64,000 bases of DNA from Plasmopara viticola (GCA_001695595.3 MBPM02000101.1:172836-236835), one strand, 5' to 3'; numbered from the stretch's first letter, positions 21,402 to 35,600 are shown. Numbers and translations: made by a program. Notes: generated from the letters alone by a model not told the origin.

Positions 21402-22727
21402 ATGGCTTTCAAGGATCTCGACGACGTCGTGCCTCACTGCGTCAGACTCAGCAAGACGCACGAGGACGCATTGACGAACACGGCCGATCGGGTCGTGGCC
21501 GAGACGCTGCATTCGTACGAAAAGTTCATTGCGAGCAATCGTCAGTTCGACTCGCGGTATTGGAAGCATGTCAAGTCGCGTGAAAAAGTTCACGTGTACC
21601 GGACTCGCCACTCGGATTCCAAAAAGTGCAACGACTTGAATGAAGTCGAGCCGAGTCGCCCACGGTTTCTATCGGACGAAAGCATTCGGCAACAGCAGCA
21701 AGAGGCACGGGCAGCCGGACGACCCCACGCGTATACCGTCGACGAAGAGGACGAAGGGCCTGGCCACCCTCACGACCGATCGGCGACCACCACGTCCCAA
21801 TCCTTCTTGACGTACAGCTCATCGAGCAGCTGCGGCTCGTTCTCCGTCTTCCCCGAAGAAAACATGTTGGCCAAAGTCAAACCGCCCAACGTCCCGTTGG
21901 TCGTCGCGATTGGCATCATTGACGGCTCGATCGAAGACGTGGCGTTCGGGTCCCTCGCCCACACGAACAAAACGTGGCACGAGCGCAACTTGTACGTCAA
22001 GAACGATGGCTTTGATGCCCGCAAAGTCCTCGCGGCGTTTCAGGTCCCGAGTCCCGACGATCCGTTCCGATTCGTCGGCATCAAGTGGGCCACGCGCGTC
22101 ATCTCGGCCATTTCGTCTCGGCGCGACATTCTCTTTCTGGAATCCTCGGGCATTGCGCTCGATTCGGACGGAGACCGCGTCTACTACAGTCTCGCGCATT
22201 CCATCGACTTGGACGAGTGTCCCGTGCTTCCCGATCGGTACCACGTGAAACGTCTGAAATTGTCCATTTGCTACATCATGCGTCAAATGGCCGACGCGCA
22301 GATTGAAGTCTATGCCCGAGGCTTTGCCGACATGGGGGGCAACCTTCCGGCGATCGTTGGCATGAGTGTCTTTTCGCAAGGAATCGTCGACGTGGTGGGC
22401 ATTGTCGAAGCCTCGTACTTGAAGAAACTTGCGTGGAAAAGAGCTTGCCGACGCACTAGTAAAGGGGCGAGCGACCACGTCAAAGATTGTGGCGTCTGTG
22501 GCAAAAGCACGATGAAATTTGGCAAATTGCTTTGCGTCGGAGTTGCGTGCGCCATTTGCCGACGGATGGCGTGCCAAAAGTGTAGTGTGCAAAAGAAACT
22601 GCTTCGGGACGGCAATCAAGACTTGCAAGACCACTTTACATTCTGCTTGTCGTGCGTGATTGAGGCGCGGCAAGCGTCCGCGTGGGACGTTGCGATGCAG
22701 CAACTCAAGTTGAATGTAGACATGTAG
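21402..22727 (+). CDS. START-like / FYVE-like zinc-finger protein (paralogue A)
   Basis: A 441-residue single-exon protein of a family greatly expanded in oomycetes, thought to link lipid binding to membrane trafficking. The N-terminal part has SRYWKHVKSREKVHVYRTR (51-69). Residues about 150-345 form a START-like domain (VPLVVAIGIIDGSIEDVAFG, DILFLESSGIALDSDGDRVY). Residues 363-418 form a FYVE-like cross-brace: CGVC, then CAIC, CQKC and CLSC. The WxxD motif and the basic RHHCR patch that bind PI3P in true FYVE domains are absent, so lipid specificity is unclear. I chose the ATG at 21402 because the paralogue aligns from there; an in-frame ATG at 21366 would add 12 residues. GC content is far above the flanks. 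Residues 91-145 are a variable acidic/Ser linker. Confidence 0.85.
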   Translation: MAFKDLDDVVPHCVRLSKTHEDALTNTADRVVAETLHSYEKFIASNRQFDSRYWKHVKSREKVHVYRTRHSDSKKCNDLNEVEPSRPRFLSDESIRQQQQEARAAGRPHAYTVDEEDEGPGHPHDRSATTTSQSFLTYSSSSSCGSFSVFPEENMLAKVKPPNVPLVVAIGIIDGSIEDVAFGSLAHTNKTWHERNLYVKNDGFDARKVLAAFQVPSPDDPFRFVGIKWATRVISAISSRRDILFLESSGIALDSDGDRVYYSLAHSIDLDECPVLPDRYHVKRLKLSICYIMRQMADAQIEVYARGFADMGGNLPAIVGMSVFSQGIVDVVGIVEASYLKKLAWKRACRRTSKGASDHVKDCGVCGKSTMKFGKLLCVGVACAICRRMACQKCSVQKKLLRDGNQDLQDHFTFCLSCVIEARQASAWDVAMQQLKLNVDM

Positions 22728-24407
22728 TAAGGAGGCGGGGTGTCAAGTCAAGCGGTGCGACTTGACGAAACACTAGCCCCATGAGAAGAAAGCAAATATC
22801 ATCCATGTGGTCACTTTTTCTAGGCTGACTTCGTATTTTACGCAATATACCAGAGCACACACGGAGGGTCTTTTTCGTGTTAAAAGAAGCTTATGAATGT
22901 CCACTTTTCCTCGTGCGATAGGAATCGTTTTCTCTTTACAATTTTGGGCAAAAAGAGCATGCTTCTCGTACTGTCGAGCGTGCTTCATTTCTGTAATCGG
23001 ACACGCTGGATTGCCGACACGGGAACACTTTACTCCCATCAAGATGCGGACGCAGTATAAAAGCGTGTCCACATTCGAATGGCAAAAGATCCAATGGTAA
23101 CTTACCACGATTCGGCTATTCCTGAAAGATAGCTCGTGCGGAAGCTTCCGGCTTTAGTATTCTTTAAAAAGTACGGGGCCGCAATGTACGGTACTTTTGT
23201 GACAAGATATGCGATCTTCCGGTAAAACCTGTTTACTTAAGAGAAAGGGGTTAAATGAACAAGATTTAGTTATATCGTTTTGGTGTTACTTCTGATTCTT
23301 GATATGGGACATGCAACCTACATCTACTTCGAGAAGGTGGCTAGTCCTTCAAGGCTCCTTCTGACATGTCTTTAACGCAAAGTTCGTTAAATTCGGAGCA
23401 AATGGGGCCCAACATCTGCTTCTTAGCTTCCTTATAGGATACTTTAGTAGAAGTTTGGTAGGTTGGCTTTCAAGTGTAGCCAAACAGGAGTTACAATGGT
23501 TTACAAAGAAAACTACAGTAAACGGAATGATGTTGCTAAAATCCAATGACTTAATCTTGGCTATAACGCTTTTTCATATTGAATGTAAGATTGGTGACGG
23601 CCATTCCTGGCCCGCTATTCCTAGTAGCACTTAGCTGTTTTCCCATGACCAGGTATGCTAAGAAACGAGGGCCACTTTCGGAAGCAAAAGGGATTTCCTT
23701 GAAACTTTTGGCATTACCGCAACTCTCACGAATATACAAGAAAACCTCACACCGCCTTGCAGCGGCATCCAATGAGGCTGTTATCGTGATGCTGCTGAAA
23801 TAAAAACCACCAGAGAAATGGCACCAAGCAGCCCGAGAGTTCATAAAACTTGAGCTCGGTGAAGCAAATTAGCGAGTAGCAACTCCCTCGCGCTCGTCCA
23901 AGAACAATGCAGTGAAGACGAAACCGTCAATTTACTCCAGCGTCAGTTCTAAAAAACAGTTACCAGACCGGCGGCTTCGAAAAATAAACAACGCCAATTT
24001 TATCGTGGAGCTTTTGGCAAAGGCAAGTCTTTGAGTTTTACGTTTATTTGAAAAATGCCAACTCGTCTTCCTAGCCATTAATGTGCAAGCCTTCTTCACA
24101 CTAAATGAAATCCAGTGAAATCTTTGACATGCTTCCGAGCGTACTCAAGATGGTCCGCGCCCGTTTACTGATTTTTTGCTTAATGAAGTGAAGTCCTTGA
24201 TACGTCGGCTCGCTTCGCCCATTGTCACGAAGTCGATCGACATAGCCTCACAGTCTCACGCCTTTACAGAGAAATCACCCGGTTTCTGCTCAGAGAGACT
24301 TTGCCCGCGTACTTTACATTGTCTAGGGTTACATGAGGCTAAAAGACTTCATTAAACCAGTTTCTTTATTATCGTTGAGGTCTTATTGAGGTCTGGTATA
24401 TTGTACA
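22728..24407. other. Intergenic DNA, no gene seen
   Basis: AT-rich with only short ORFs. One plus-strand ORF at 23579-23803 starts with a hydrophobic segment (LVTAIPGPLFLVALSCF), but nothing else supports a gene. Confidence 0.45.
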
Positions 24408-26430
24408 ATGAGCACTGAGAAGTCCAGCAGGTATGGCCAACAAAGAGGCCGTATGGCTGAGCGCCCATCTCCGAATCCAAGACCTTGTCAACAAAAAAAA
24501 CTCGAGACGACAATGCAAGTTTACGGCCAACGTCGCGCTCAAATTCAAAACCGCAAACTCTGCAAGATGAGACAAGAGCCAATGGCCAAGCAAATTTTTA
24601 CGCTGAGGCTAATGTAACTTCTTCTGCAGCGACAGGACAAAACACTATTTATTCAGCAACTACTGGTGTATCTCACTCAGCAGCTACAGCAATATCAGGC
24701 CAACGTGCAAGATCAAATGCAAGCCCGAAAACAACAGGCTAATGGACGTTTCAAGTTATTCGTCTCACCAAGAGGCGAGCAGAAGAAAAAGATCATCCTC
24801 TTTATAAAGAGAGATCTGGCAGAATATTGGAATATGGGACTTCGTAACGAAACTGTACTAAACCAAATAGCGCCGCTTGGTGACAATAGACTCGTAAGAA
24901 TTTGTGATGCTTATCTCAAACAATTTGAGATCCGTACTCTATTGATACCGTGCCTTTATGCTGACGGCGCGTGCATGAACGTGCACAAAATATGGGCACT
25001 GTTTGAGTCTCAACTGCGCACACGCTTCAGACCTAGAAATTTTGATTATGATCTTCGAGCGCGGACGTTACTCCTTAAGGAGAACTATCGACTAGTACAC
25101 CTCTAATTTCGTGACTCGTCTCCCCAAACTGGATTGAAGATTGGTGAGTTGAAAAGCGAGTGTTTTTAGAATGTAATACGAAATGAGACTGCAAAGAAAA
25201 TCTCCAAGAGGCCATTAAAGCTGCCCCAGACTTTGAGTTTGCCCTTTGCTTGGGTAGAACATATAGTGTATTGACCAAGTCACTCAATACGATGCCATAG
25301 AATTGGGCTCTCAAGCAAACAAGTTCCAATTAAAAATAAATCTTAGCATTAAACGGTGTTGGCTACGAGAGACCCTTCACCGTCTTCACCGACAGTCTTA
25401 CCGCTGCATCCGTAGACTTGGTCAAGGGACTTGTGCTCGAAGTGATCAAGGGTAATATATCGCAAGTCAACTTTGATTACGATCAGGTTGTTCACCACCC
25501 GCGACGAACTGTGCACATGAATTCGCCGATACGTAATTTCTATTTGACATCGAGATCGTTCCAAGCCATGCCGTTTTTTAAGAATAAAAATGTTAACATC
25601 ACTTTTTTGTGGCTTCGTGAGCAAAATCCAGATATCAACTGGATAACAGGGCGCAGTATCAACATGGAGTACCACGCGGTACTTCAACTTACCCGCAGAA
25701 TCATTTTTTTGCCAGATGGACCGCTAGGTAATGTAAGTCTCGCATAAATTAGATTCACTAGCTTTTAATAAATATCGGCAAGGTCACGATGGCCGTCAAG
25801 GAAAGACGAAGCTAATTTCTTTTCACAAATTTCTGAAAATGTTACGTCACGACAAAAATTGAAGCTTTTGCGGTCGTCAACTCGCACGATTCTGAAAAGG
25901 CTGAGCGCTTCAAGAATCGAGGAATAGATTCGCTTTTGGACAATTCAGAGTATAAAGAGCTACGCAGATATGCGGACACAACATATCGCATTGAGCTTCC
26001 TAGTGAATCGCCTTCATAACGGAAAAATATTGAGCACAAAGTTTTGCATCGAGCTGTAACAACTTGACACTCGTTAGACAATAGCGCCAGAGTTTTATAC
26101 AGCACAGTACAAACCAAGAATAAACCAAAGAGATGGTTCAAGCAGCCATTATATGACGAAGTGCTTCTGCCCTTTGGCACAATTTGTGTCAAGAAACCTG
26201 GAGGTCATTTTGCACGATTATCGTCAGTCAGTTTTAGCGACAATCTTGTCAGCAATGCTGATGCCGTGTAAGAAACACACTCTTGACGCCATGTTTAAAA
26301 GTCAATGGTCTCGTGCATAGACCCACTTCGGGGTTGCTATCAGCAAAAAAAATTGTGCGAACCGCATATTTCATGTGTCGCTTTTTCGACCCCACATGGT
26401 CTGTTTATATAATCAAGGTCATTTCATGGG
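24408..26430 (+). mobile_element. Degraded Ty3/gypsy gag-pol
   Basis: Plus-strand fragments occur in the order of a gypsy element. A gag-like Gln-rich region runs from 24408 to 25106 (LTQQLQQYQANVQDQMQARK). The end of the protease domain lies at 25418-25747 (ITFLWLREQNPDINWITG, compare xxLGMPWLRxHNPDIDWxTG). A linker to reverse transcriptase lies near 25850-26000 (EAFAVVNSHDSEKAERFKN, then RYADTTYRIELPSE). RT scraps lie at 26160-26410 (FGTICVKKPGG, CIDPLRGCYQ, AFSTPHGL). Stops and frameshifts interrupt every part. No LTRs were found by eye. Clearly dead; assignment to Ty3/gypsy rests on the protease and RT blocks. Confidence 0.65.
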
Positions 26431-29189
26431 ACTAATCAAAAGCCTGTGTACGTTTAACCGGCTTTGCAGAAAGTCTATTTGGATTTAAGGGATGTGATAA
26501 GAATCTATTTTGAGGCTCGCTTAATTGCATGGCGAGATCTACGCCTGGGAGAACTAAATATGTCTTGTATTTACGCTTATGAGACCTTGGATGTACCCCT
26601 TTCCTGACAAATGCCATTGCACCTCGGGAGCATTTAATGCACTTATATTTTTTATTTTCTTAAGCAAACAGCATTCGTGAGCACGTACGGCTCTCGCCGA
26701 TTTAAATATGAGCGACATTGTTCCGATTTGGAGGTGAGAATTTCATTTCACCTTTAGAGAATACCGAAGCAATAAGTGGTAGGGTCACAGTGCAAATCTT
26801 CGAGAGACTCACGCATCAAACCACTAAACCGCGACGAGATTAGCGCCACTTGCGAGCTTTTTTTAAAAGAAAAAAATATTATAGGTGCTACCCATCCCGA
26901 TTACTTTTCCTAGCGTATTCCATGCCTAACAGGGCAAAACCTGAAGCTTGCGATCGTGAAACAGGCTACTTTAGTGTACCATCCCCATCTATGCTCGGCT
27001 CATTGTTTTACTAAAGTGACAGGTCAACTTTGTTCCTCGTAATCGGAAATAAAAATGCAGCCATAGCTATGACTTATATATTTATTTGTACTTAAAGGTC
27101 AATAAGAATAATCGAAACTATTAATCCACGCTGTGTAATACACTTGTAATATATAAGGTATCTTGTAACCGTTCGTTGTTTGGGGAATGTGTTACAAAAG
27201 CAGCTAGTGCTGACAGTGGATAAAGAGTTTTGTATGAATAAACAATGCGTTTTGCTCTAACGCTGCCACAACATACGCATGTATGTTATAGAATCTCAAA
27301 AGAGTATATTTAGCTAATATCGGTCGCAGTTATCAAATCCCATACTAGTATTAACATATATAGCAAAAAAAAATTCATATAATGACTAGGCGGAGCAACG
27401 CAGTCGTACGTTGCAAAAGTGCTTGAATACCACTGAGCTCCGAATGATTGCAATAACACTTCAGATAAAGCACTACTAAAATTAGCATAGAGTAAATGTA
27501 TTTCTAGCAATCCTTGCTCAAATTAACGCACCTTAAACAAGCTAACAGCGGGCACTGCCTTATTATACTCGCTCATTCAGCTCGCCAAAAGATTATCATA
27601 TGCAAGACTGAGAACGAATGTACCACTCTTCATGAAGGAATAGCTTTAGACTCGTTGCTAATAAGACAGTGCCTCCGATCTACTGCGAGCATGCAGAAAT
27701 TAAAGCTAAGCCGGTTAAGCTTATGTAGGGCACATTGCAGTCCGTGTAATCATGAACATGAAGTGCAGTAATGAACAGATGATAACATCTTAGCACGCTG
27801 ATAATCCTAGCACAAAGAGCAAGAAAACGTGATAGAATTTAGATTGATTGTTGTCGGTGACAGAAATTAAACCCATTAAAAGAACCATGTAAGTGTTGAT
27901 GAAGTTTCGGCATTCGTAAGAATGTTCCCATCTAGTGCATTGTACTAAATGAATACATTAAGTACAAGTATGCCCATTTTCTGACTCTTAAAATCCATAA
28001 TTCGCAGCGTACAACAAAATACTTTTATCGATGTGCGAGCTACCGTAATGAACTACATGACATTAAACGAAGTCCGTAATGATTTCAGACTCTTTGAACC
28101 TTTTAAGGGTCATGCTGCGTCAAATGTCAGAGCTTGACGTGGAGATTAGTTTGTAGATGTCTCAATATGCATAATGTTAAGGCCGAATTTAGAGAGCACA
28201 GAAAAGTACCAATCTGTTTAAACACGTTTGTTTGCTCCTCATTAAATACTGAGTTCGTGAAGCGGCTTCGAGGATAAGAGAAGAAATGTAAAGGACGTCT
28301 TTATTTGTGCGCCATTATTGTCGGTGATTTTACCGGATATTCTGGCTTGTAAGAGGTGTAGCAAAGTCATCGTCAGACTTGCTGATGGTAACCTCCGCAG
28401 CAATTTGTAGCAAGAGCTGACACTTCGTACAAAGTTGACGTCTCCCACAGCAGTCACGACCTCCTAGTCATCAATCTAGTTAAACATTCGATTGCATTCT
28501 CGATATGTAGTTCTTCGCACGGTATCAGCAAGTAAAAAACTGGATGTCGAAATGATTAAAGCACCGGCTTGATTCGATCGTGAGTGAAGTGTTTGCTAAT
28601 TTTTGGTCGTGCCATGATAGTAGCTTCACATTACAGTAGCTGTTAAGACTTTCAAAAGGTGTAGAGATAGGTGGCCCTCATTGTACGGCATGTGTCATAC
28701 TGCTAAAGGACTCGACGATCAGCAAAACTGAAGTCGTCGCGCGGACGAAAAACACTTAATTGACTTTAAAGGTAAATGGTAATCAACTATGGACTTTCGC
28801 TTGACGTCCGCGTGGAACACATGTGCGATGTCGACACAGTTGAACGAAACTTCCCATCTCTAGTAGGTGATAAACTATCGTTTAACAATGCAGATCCACC
28901 AAAATTGAGCTCAAACCCGAGCTAAGATAGAAAAGTAGTGCAATCATCGCCACATAACGACCAGCTTCTCGTACTCAAGCGCGATTTGTTAAGATAATCT
29001 ACGTGATGAAGCTCGAAAAACAAGCTTCAAACCACGCCTAGACTCTTGGAGTTGTGAGTTTTACCTTGCGATGCTATGTCGCCAACGCTTCGTTTAGCCC
29101 TTCTCGAAAGCGATTATTAGCGTAGTGACTGTAATGCGGACAATGTATGCTTTCTTACCGAGGTCGTCCACGCAGCCAGCAACGAAGAG
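26431..29189. other. AT-rich DNA with unclassified decayed sequence
   Basis: The first few hundred bases may still belong to the gypsy relic upstream. From there on, only short ORFs without motifs are visible. No intact gene was found. Confidence 0.5.
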
Positions 29190-29640
29190 TTGCTACTGCG
29201 GTCAGAGAGCACCACGCTAAAGTAGCGTATCGCAGAGCAAATCTTGGTGAATATTTGAGCCCAGTACGCAGCACCGTCGCCGAAGTTTTGAGCAATTTTT
29301 CAGCCAGGTTAAAGACTGATGTTTGCCATGAGGCTGATCTTGCGCCTGGCTCAAAATATTGTGTTTTGCAACATTGGCTTCGTTCTTAAGACCGAGATAA
29401 TCAAGAACAAGACCATGAGAAACGCCGCAATCTACCTCTCCAGTCTGGAGCTTATAATTCTTCGTGAAAAAGATAAGGGCAAATGGGTATTGTTTTCGCT
29501 TTTAATAAATCAAATGACGCCACAATCTCAGCTAAGACTCAGAATTCTGTGAAAAACATGCTTCTTAACTTCATACCTGGCAGAACCGTCTTAACCGCCG
29601 TTGATTTCACCGAAAACTTCTGATTTTTGATGGGGCTTAG
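29190..29640 (+). mobile_element. Second Ty3/gypsy reverse transcriptase relic
   Basis: A plus-strand fragment reads KTDVCHEADLAPGSKYCVLQ near 29310-29370 (compare HEIDLVPGTKYC of oomycete gypsy RT). In another frame it reads GQMGIVFAFNKSNDATISAK near 29478-29537 (compare GKWRIVHAFNKLND), then LLNFIPGRTVLTAVDFTENF (compare SAIDLxDGFYQ). It covers RT blocks 1-3 with several frameshifts. It represents a different copy from the one at 24.4-26.4 kb because the same RT segment is present in both. Confidence 0.65.
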
Positions 29641-32600
29641 CAAGATTCCACAAATGGTAGTCTACTCTTGGGGTGGTTAGCGATTTTGCAAGACTAAAGT
29701 ATGGCCACATTCAATCGCAAGGCGTCATATGCGCTGCCCGCTCCATAAATTTTTGCTGAGTTGTTCTGTCCAAATCTTTGTGCAGAGCTGCTTTAGGAAT
29801 GACTTAAGTGGAATAAAAGGACACAAGTATTAGGAAAACAAGTGAAATAAGTCAAACAAGTATCTAATCTTGTGTGCTAAAACCTCAAGAAACGCATCTT
29901 TAGTTCACGTGGTGCTAGTGCTGGCTTGCTATGTGAGCGCTGATGTGTAGAAGGTAACTAGCATTTGTGCATGACCCGCGCCCAGAAACTTGATCACATT
30001 TGCTAATGGTTTGAATCGGATAGAATCTGCACAAGAGCGCAGAGAACCCTGCTTACTTGATTTATCTGTAACTGTTCCTGGTGAGTATGGACGCCGTATT
30101 GTTGATGTCATAACATATCCAAAGCTGTAGAGCGATTTCATTGGGGGCTTTATACCTGCCCCATTGAGATCCTTGTAGCATGTTGTCACGCAGATGACAT
30201 CGCCTTTAACAGCACTCTGCTGAATACGATAACAGAAGGCGTGAGCTACCATTTTCGACATATAACTCTCACGAGCGAAATTACCCGGTGCTTGACAGAG
30301 CGACCCCAATGATGCGTTAAACTTCAATTAAGTTTAGACTTTACTATCTCAGCCAGCAGACGTCCGCCAATCACATCGATCATGCGTATCGTGTACATCG
30401 GCGAAAAGCATTACGCATGAATTGTAAACTTTCACTATTCATCGATATACACATTACATTATGATTGATCTTGAGCAATATTTCAGCTGAATCTCTCTTG
30501 CGGCACCCAGATTGCAACACGCAACAAAGTTTGGCTCGTCCAGAGCCTGACGTTAAGGTCATTGCAAGTATAAGTTGCGCACTCCATATGAGATTAGGCT
30601 TAAACTTGAGAAGCGTATCTACGGTCTATCAACTGCGTGTCAAAACTACAGCAGCGACCATTCGGGTTGACACAACCTGCTCCAGCATTGCTTTTCCAAA
30701 GTTGCTTTGAAAAGCTAAAATTAGAATACGCGCAACCAGCGCCTAGCTATTTTTTGTACAGCAACGATAAGTCCGATGCTCCGCATATCTTTGCTTCATA
30801 CGACGCTAGTCTAAGCGTACAACGCATATACAAATATCATGACACGCCAGCAACCGGTGACTTCGGCCAAGAAAAGACTTTGTTGCGGTTTTTACTGACC
30901 TCGGTTTTTGTGGAGTTCTCTCTCACGGAGTTTATCACTATGTAGAGCCATCACTCATATTGCAGTCATCCCTGCAGCTTTTTTTTGGCAATAGGCTCGA
31001 CGCTTAGTTATATCAAATTTTGTATCGGTCTCTCCCACCGACGCATACGAACTATTGTATTCAAAAGCATATTTAGCAGCTTGTATCGTTCTTATTCAGT
31101 CACAAATTTAATTGCCGCTAATTCTGCGATGCACTTTTGTTTACATGTCTTTTGACACTACAGGCTTTGCCCTGTCTTGAACCGAGATACTCAATTCACG
31201 TCGGCCCTAAGAACTTAAATCTTTAAGCTATAGGTTACTAGGCTCTTGATGTCCATGGGTAGAAGCCCTTAAACAGATGGAGATAAAGAGTGCGCTAACA
31301 GAGTGCGTGTCTTTTTCGAGGAGAGTGTTCGTGTGGCAAGGCCCGCTTTTACCAATGTCAAGTTTTCGTTGACACGTCTGACCCCATATTTATCGACAAC
31401 ATTCTGCGTCTCTGTGATCTAGCTTATTTGGTGTGCGTCATCCCCAGATCTACAGAAAGCTATACACTAAAACAGGAAAAAGATGAGGTCCGACTTACAG
31501 AAACCAGTGCTTTTGACACATCCCATGATTTCTCCGTGTACGACCTCAGCACCACATATTTTGTTGGAAGGCAGAAAAGATTATCCCCACCCTATCATCC
31601 TGTGCCGATTTTGTAAGTTCTTGCGGCGATTTATCGAAGCGCAGAACACACTGGGACCTTAACCAGCGCAAGATTAATGGCAAGCTTTCCTATGTGCTGA
31701 AGGCGTTGCTACCTTCAATCTGCTTCGACTAAATCGAGATGACTCGCCCACGACTATCCAAACAAAGTTGCAGTAGCTTCAAAAGCTATGTAAAACTGTT
31801 TTTGACTTATTTAACAAAGCTGCGTGTCTGTCAAAAGCCTTTTTTGTGCTACCCAAAGAATTCTGTTGTAGCCTCTTCCAAACCACTTAATGTTCTTTTC
31901 GTAAATAGGCTTTGCGAGACCCACATGCACTGTACTTGTTCATATCAATTTCTCGAACTTGTCAGGAACCGTGACGAATGCCAAGCTGAAACGACTTTCT
32001 CATTCTGGTGGTCTGTACGAGCTCGATGGATGCTCACGAAAAAGCTGAAATCATCAAGTGCAAAGACGCATTCGTCTCCTTTGGCATATAATGTAGCTTG
32101 AATTAGGTTCAAGAGATGAATGCTAATTTTCAATTTAGTCATGAGGAAGTATATTGTCATATTATGATGAAGCAAAAGTCCGCAGTATTCGAAAGAATTG
32201 TAAACCCAAACGGTGAAAGATTACCGATGCGTTTAATGGCCTTCGGATATCACTAATTACTTTCATAGCATGCGCTAACCGTACTACCTGCCGCTATCAA
32301 AACTCTTCATTTTAAATAGATTGTAGTTCTCTGCCAAGTCCAGTGAACTGTGCAATACCACCTAGACATGTTGTTATGCAACACGTCTTTCGTTAGAAAT
32401 GCATGCTCTTACGGGTATCGCTGCACTGTTCAGCTTCCATGGGCATTTATCGATTCGTGGCTTTTTGCTTGCTTTTAAGTACAGAAAGTCGGTGACATAT
32501 GCGCTCGTGGCAGTAGTGAGACAATACATTTTAAATGGCACGAGGTCAAAGAGAAGGGAAGAATTGAAAGCCCTACTGAAGCGGCCGGAGAGAACGTCGA

Positions 32601-35600
32601 GGGCAAGGCAAGCGGTGATTTGCCTGGTCGAGACATCTTTAGAGAGAGAGAGGCCCCCAACCCTTCCTTTGAAACAGCACTTCAAAATAGCGTTATACGC
32701 CTAATTGTGGCTCTATTGCGTTTATGCATGTCCCGTCTTCGCATGCTTAGAAAGACATGCAAGTTGCGGTTGCGGCAATATATACATATTCGAGCGAGAT
32801 GGCGCCGGTTGCCATAAGGCTTGCATTTGAGCTTGCATCTGCTTTAACAGCAATTGGAACTTATTCTGGTTGATCCTTCCCTTGTTTTACCACATATAGC
32901 CACTCTAGCTGCACCAGAGTCTGCCGTATCGGGCGCGAGTCAAAAAATTGTGCTTTTTTGTCTCAAACTTTATACGTAAAGTAATTGCTAAAAGTTTACG
33001 GATTAAATACGTTTCGTGCTTAGACAGTTGCAAACTTACGATGGCTTCGAGTGAGAAGACATAGGCATCTATGTCATTTGAAAGTTCTACTTGAGATGTT
33101 TCAAGTTGGAGCAGAAAGAGCCGATGGTGATGACAGAGGCAGAACTAGCAGTGATGGAGACCGATTTTCAGTACCAAGATAGTGCACCACATCTGACCAT
33201 TGTTCTAATAAGCATTGAATCGGATCTTCGGGATGCGAAGGATTTCTTGATTTCTGATTCAAGGTTGTCCATGGAGTTGTCCAATCTTTCTTCATCTAAA
33301 TAATTTATATCAAAATCTGGAGATATTACAGACTTAAGATGTAGCAAAGAAGTGGTTAGGTTTAAGTTTTTCGAGGTTCATCAAATCGGATACCTCGAGC
33401 AGTAGATCTAATTTGGGCGCAGCTTTCGTGACACAATGACCAATAGAACAGGTGAGCTTCCTGTAAATAAAGTTTTGCCAGCCAATAGGCCCCTTGTGAC
33501 ATTAACGGATTGCTGTCGTATCGCATCCCCATTCTCTTCAAATGAGGCTACTAATCGCTCTTGGATGATTTTTTATATTTATATGTTATCCGCTTGCAAA
33601 ATGTCAAAAGGTGTAGCTGTGGAATACTACTGTCCATCTTTTAACACGCTAGCCAAAGCGTCTAGTCAGCCGGTGCTATTTAGTAAGCTTAACCGGCCGC
33701 TACGGAAGATTACATAGACGTCGTAACATCATCCTCATTTTAGATATCAGTACTTTCAATACGTGCCAGGCTTCTTTCCAAAAGAAAAAATAAAGACAAC
33801 ACGAATTGCAAGGTGACTTATCAAAGCTCCGCTGCGCGAGATTGAGCGGCTGGCACCTATGCCAATCGTTACTCAACTTGTACACTCCAAGCCGTTACAT
33901 GACCATGTCACCTTTTACATGCCTGTGTCAAGGCCAAAAAACGACTTTGCGCTGTCAAAATTCTAAACTTTTACACTTACGTCTTTTTCGGCATAAGGTA
34001 TGTCTAGGGCCTAGAGCTGTCTCGTCAGTCGAACTATAACTGGTCTATCTTTGTCAATTTATCAGTAAATCAGTCGACCTGTTTCGGATGGGCGGAATCG
34101 ATTGCTAACACGCAACATGGATTGATCTTCCAAGACTTAGAGCGATTGTTCAACTTGCATGCACAAATTCTGCTGGTGTTTCCTTAAAGAGCTGGCAACC
34201 GTTCAAGGGTCATTGTTGTAGGCGCAACCTAAGACACAGAGAACAATTTAAATGCAAATGTGCCAAACAACCTTTTTAGATTGACCTTTTGGCTTTTGTA
34301 TCAAAGTTACAGAGGTTTTGCCACTTTTAGCCAACTTATTTGCACGAGAGCTCAATTTATGTAAGGCCTCGTTACGTATTTCTTTCTCCCTAAGACTTGG
34401 ATTACACTTCAATCGGAGAAGAATGAATGCTATCCATCAAGTTACTATAGCCATGTGATCGCAAATCTGGTCGAATTGATGAAATGAGAGCGATTTGCTG
34501 ATAGTAACCCTTCGACATTGCTTAGATAAATTAAACAAATGTTTGAGAGTACGCGACGCAGTAGCTTGACGTCAAGGGGTAATAGTACCAGAGGAAAAAG
34601 AGTATTGATTTAGTACCATTAATGTAAGTCTGGCCGTCTTTAAGAACTAATTATGTTCGTGCTTAAATGGGCCATTGATACGCGGCCAAATGAAAGCGAG
34701 ATCGTTGGTGATCAAGCGACACAAAAGCGGCCTTTAAAGACAACCTAGCAAACAGTCAGAATTCGAGACGGCGAGGAGCCGTTAGTACAAATTTAATGAT
34801 CGGCAGTCAGACCTCGGTCTCTCAACCTTTCAACCGCGTACTTCCACAAGTGTATTTTAGGTGGCGAGTTTGTGGAGTCCGCAGATCCGATGCCGCGGTA
34901 CCAAATGTAGTGTTTTGAGCGATTCTTTCGGTTCGGCAAACTCCAAATAGCACTCTGTATGCGGCATAAAGATGAGGTGTGTTTTTGTTCGATTAACGGC
35001 TACTTCGTTCTACTGAGACTCATTGAGGTTATTGGTGATTAATTTCAGGCCTGTCGCTTGATCGGAAAACGGGTATGGGGAGTCTAGAGCACGCGATGTA
35101 CACACCGACCGATCTCATGTATGGGCACGAGAAGTACGGTTTGCGATCTCTCGAGAGTGTGCGAAGTATTAGCCAAGACTTTCTTCACAAGAATCGACTT
35201 TGCAGTACAAGTTGCAGACTCACGCGCAAGACATTGACTACCATCGGGAGAGCACTCACTTCTTCGGCCTCCGACGCCGATGGTGGTAAATTCCAATCGA
35301 TAAAATGCTTAATTTCTGAAATACAGAATTTTTTTTAATTTATCGCTAGAAAACGAGAAATTTGCGTAGCGTTTACGTAATAACGCTGGCGACCTGTATT
35401 ATTTACGATGTGAACTTTCCGTAATAACAAATCCTGATGTTTACAACTTATTCTATAAATGCACATAATTTACAACCTTAATCGCTTGACATGCGAGCCT
35501 TTGACTGGATCGTGATTGCAGACTTGGACCAAAAGCATTGCTGCAATGGCAACAAGTCATCAGCTACAAGAATCTTCGATGTTTTATGCCCTTTTGACAC

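Noticed and set aside
21819..22703. 294-codon ORF antisense to the START/FYVE-like gene
   Set aside because: It is a shadow frame created by high GC and codon bias of the real gene; it has no motif, and the sense frame has a conserved paralogue.
29929..30327. 132-codon minus-strand ORF as a possible gene
   Set aside because: No family motif, located between transposon relics, base composition like the flanks.
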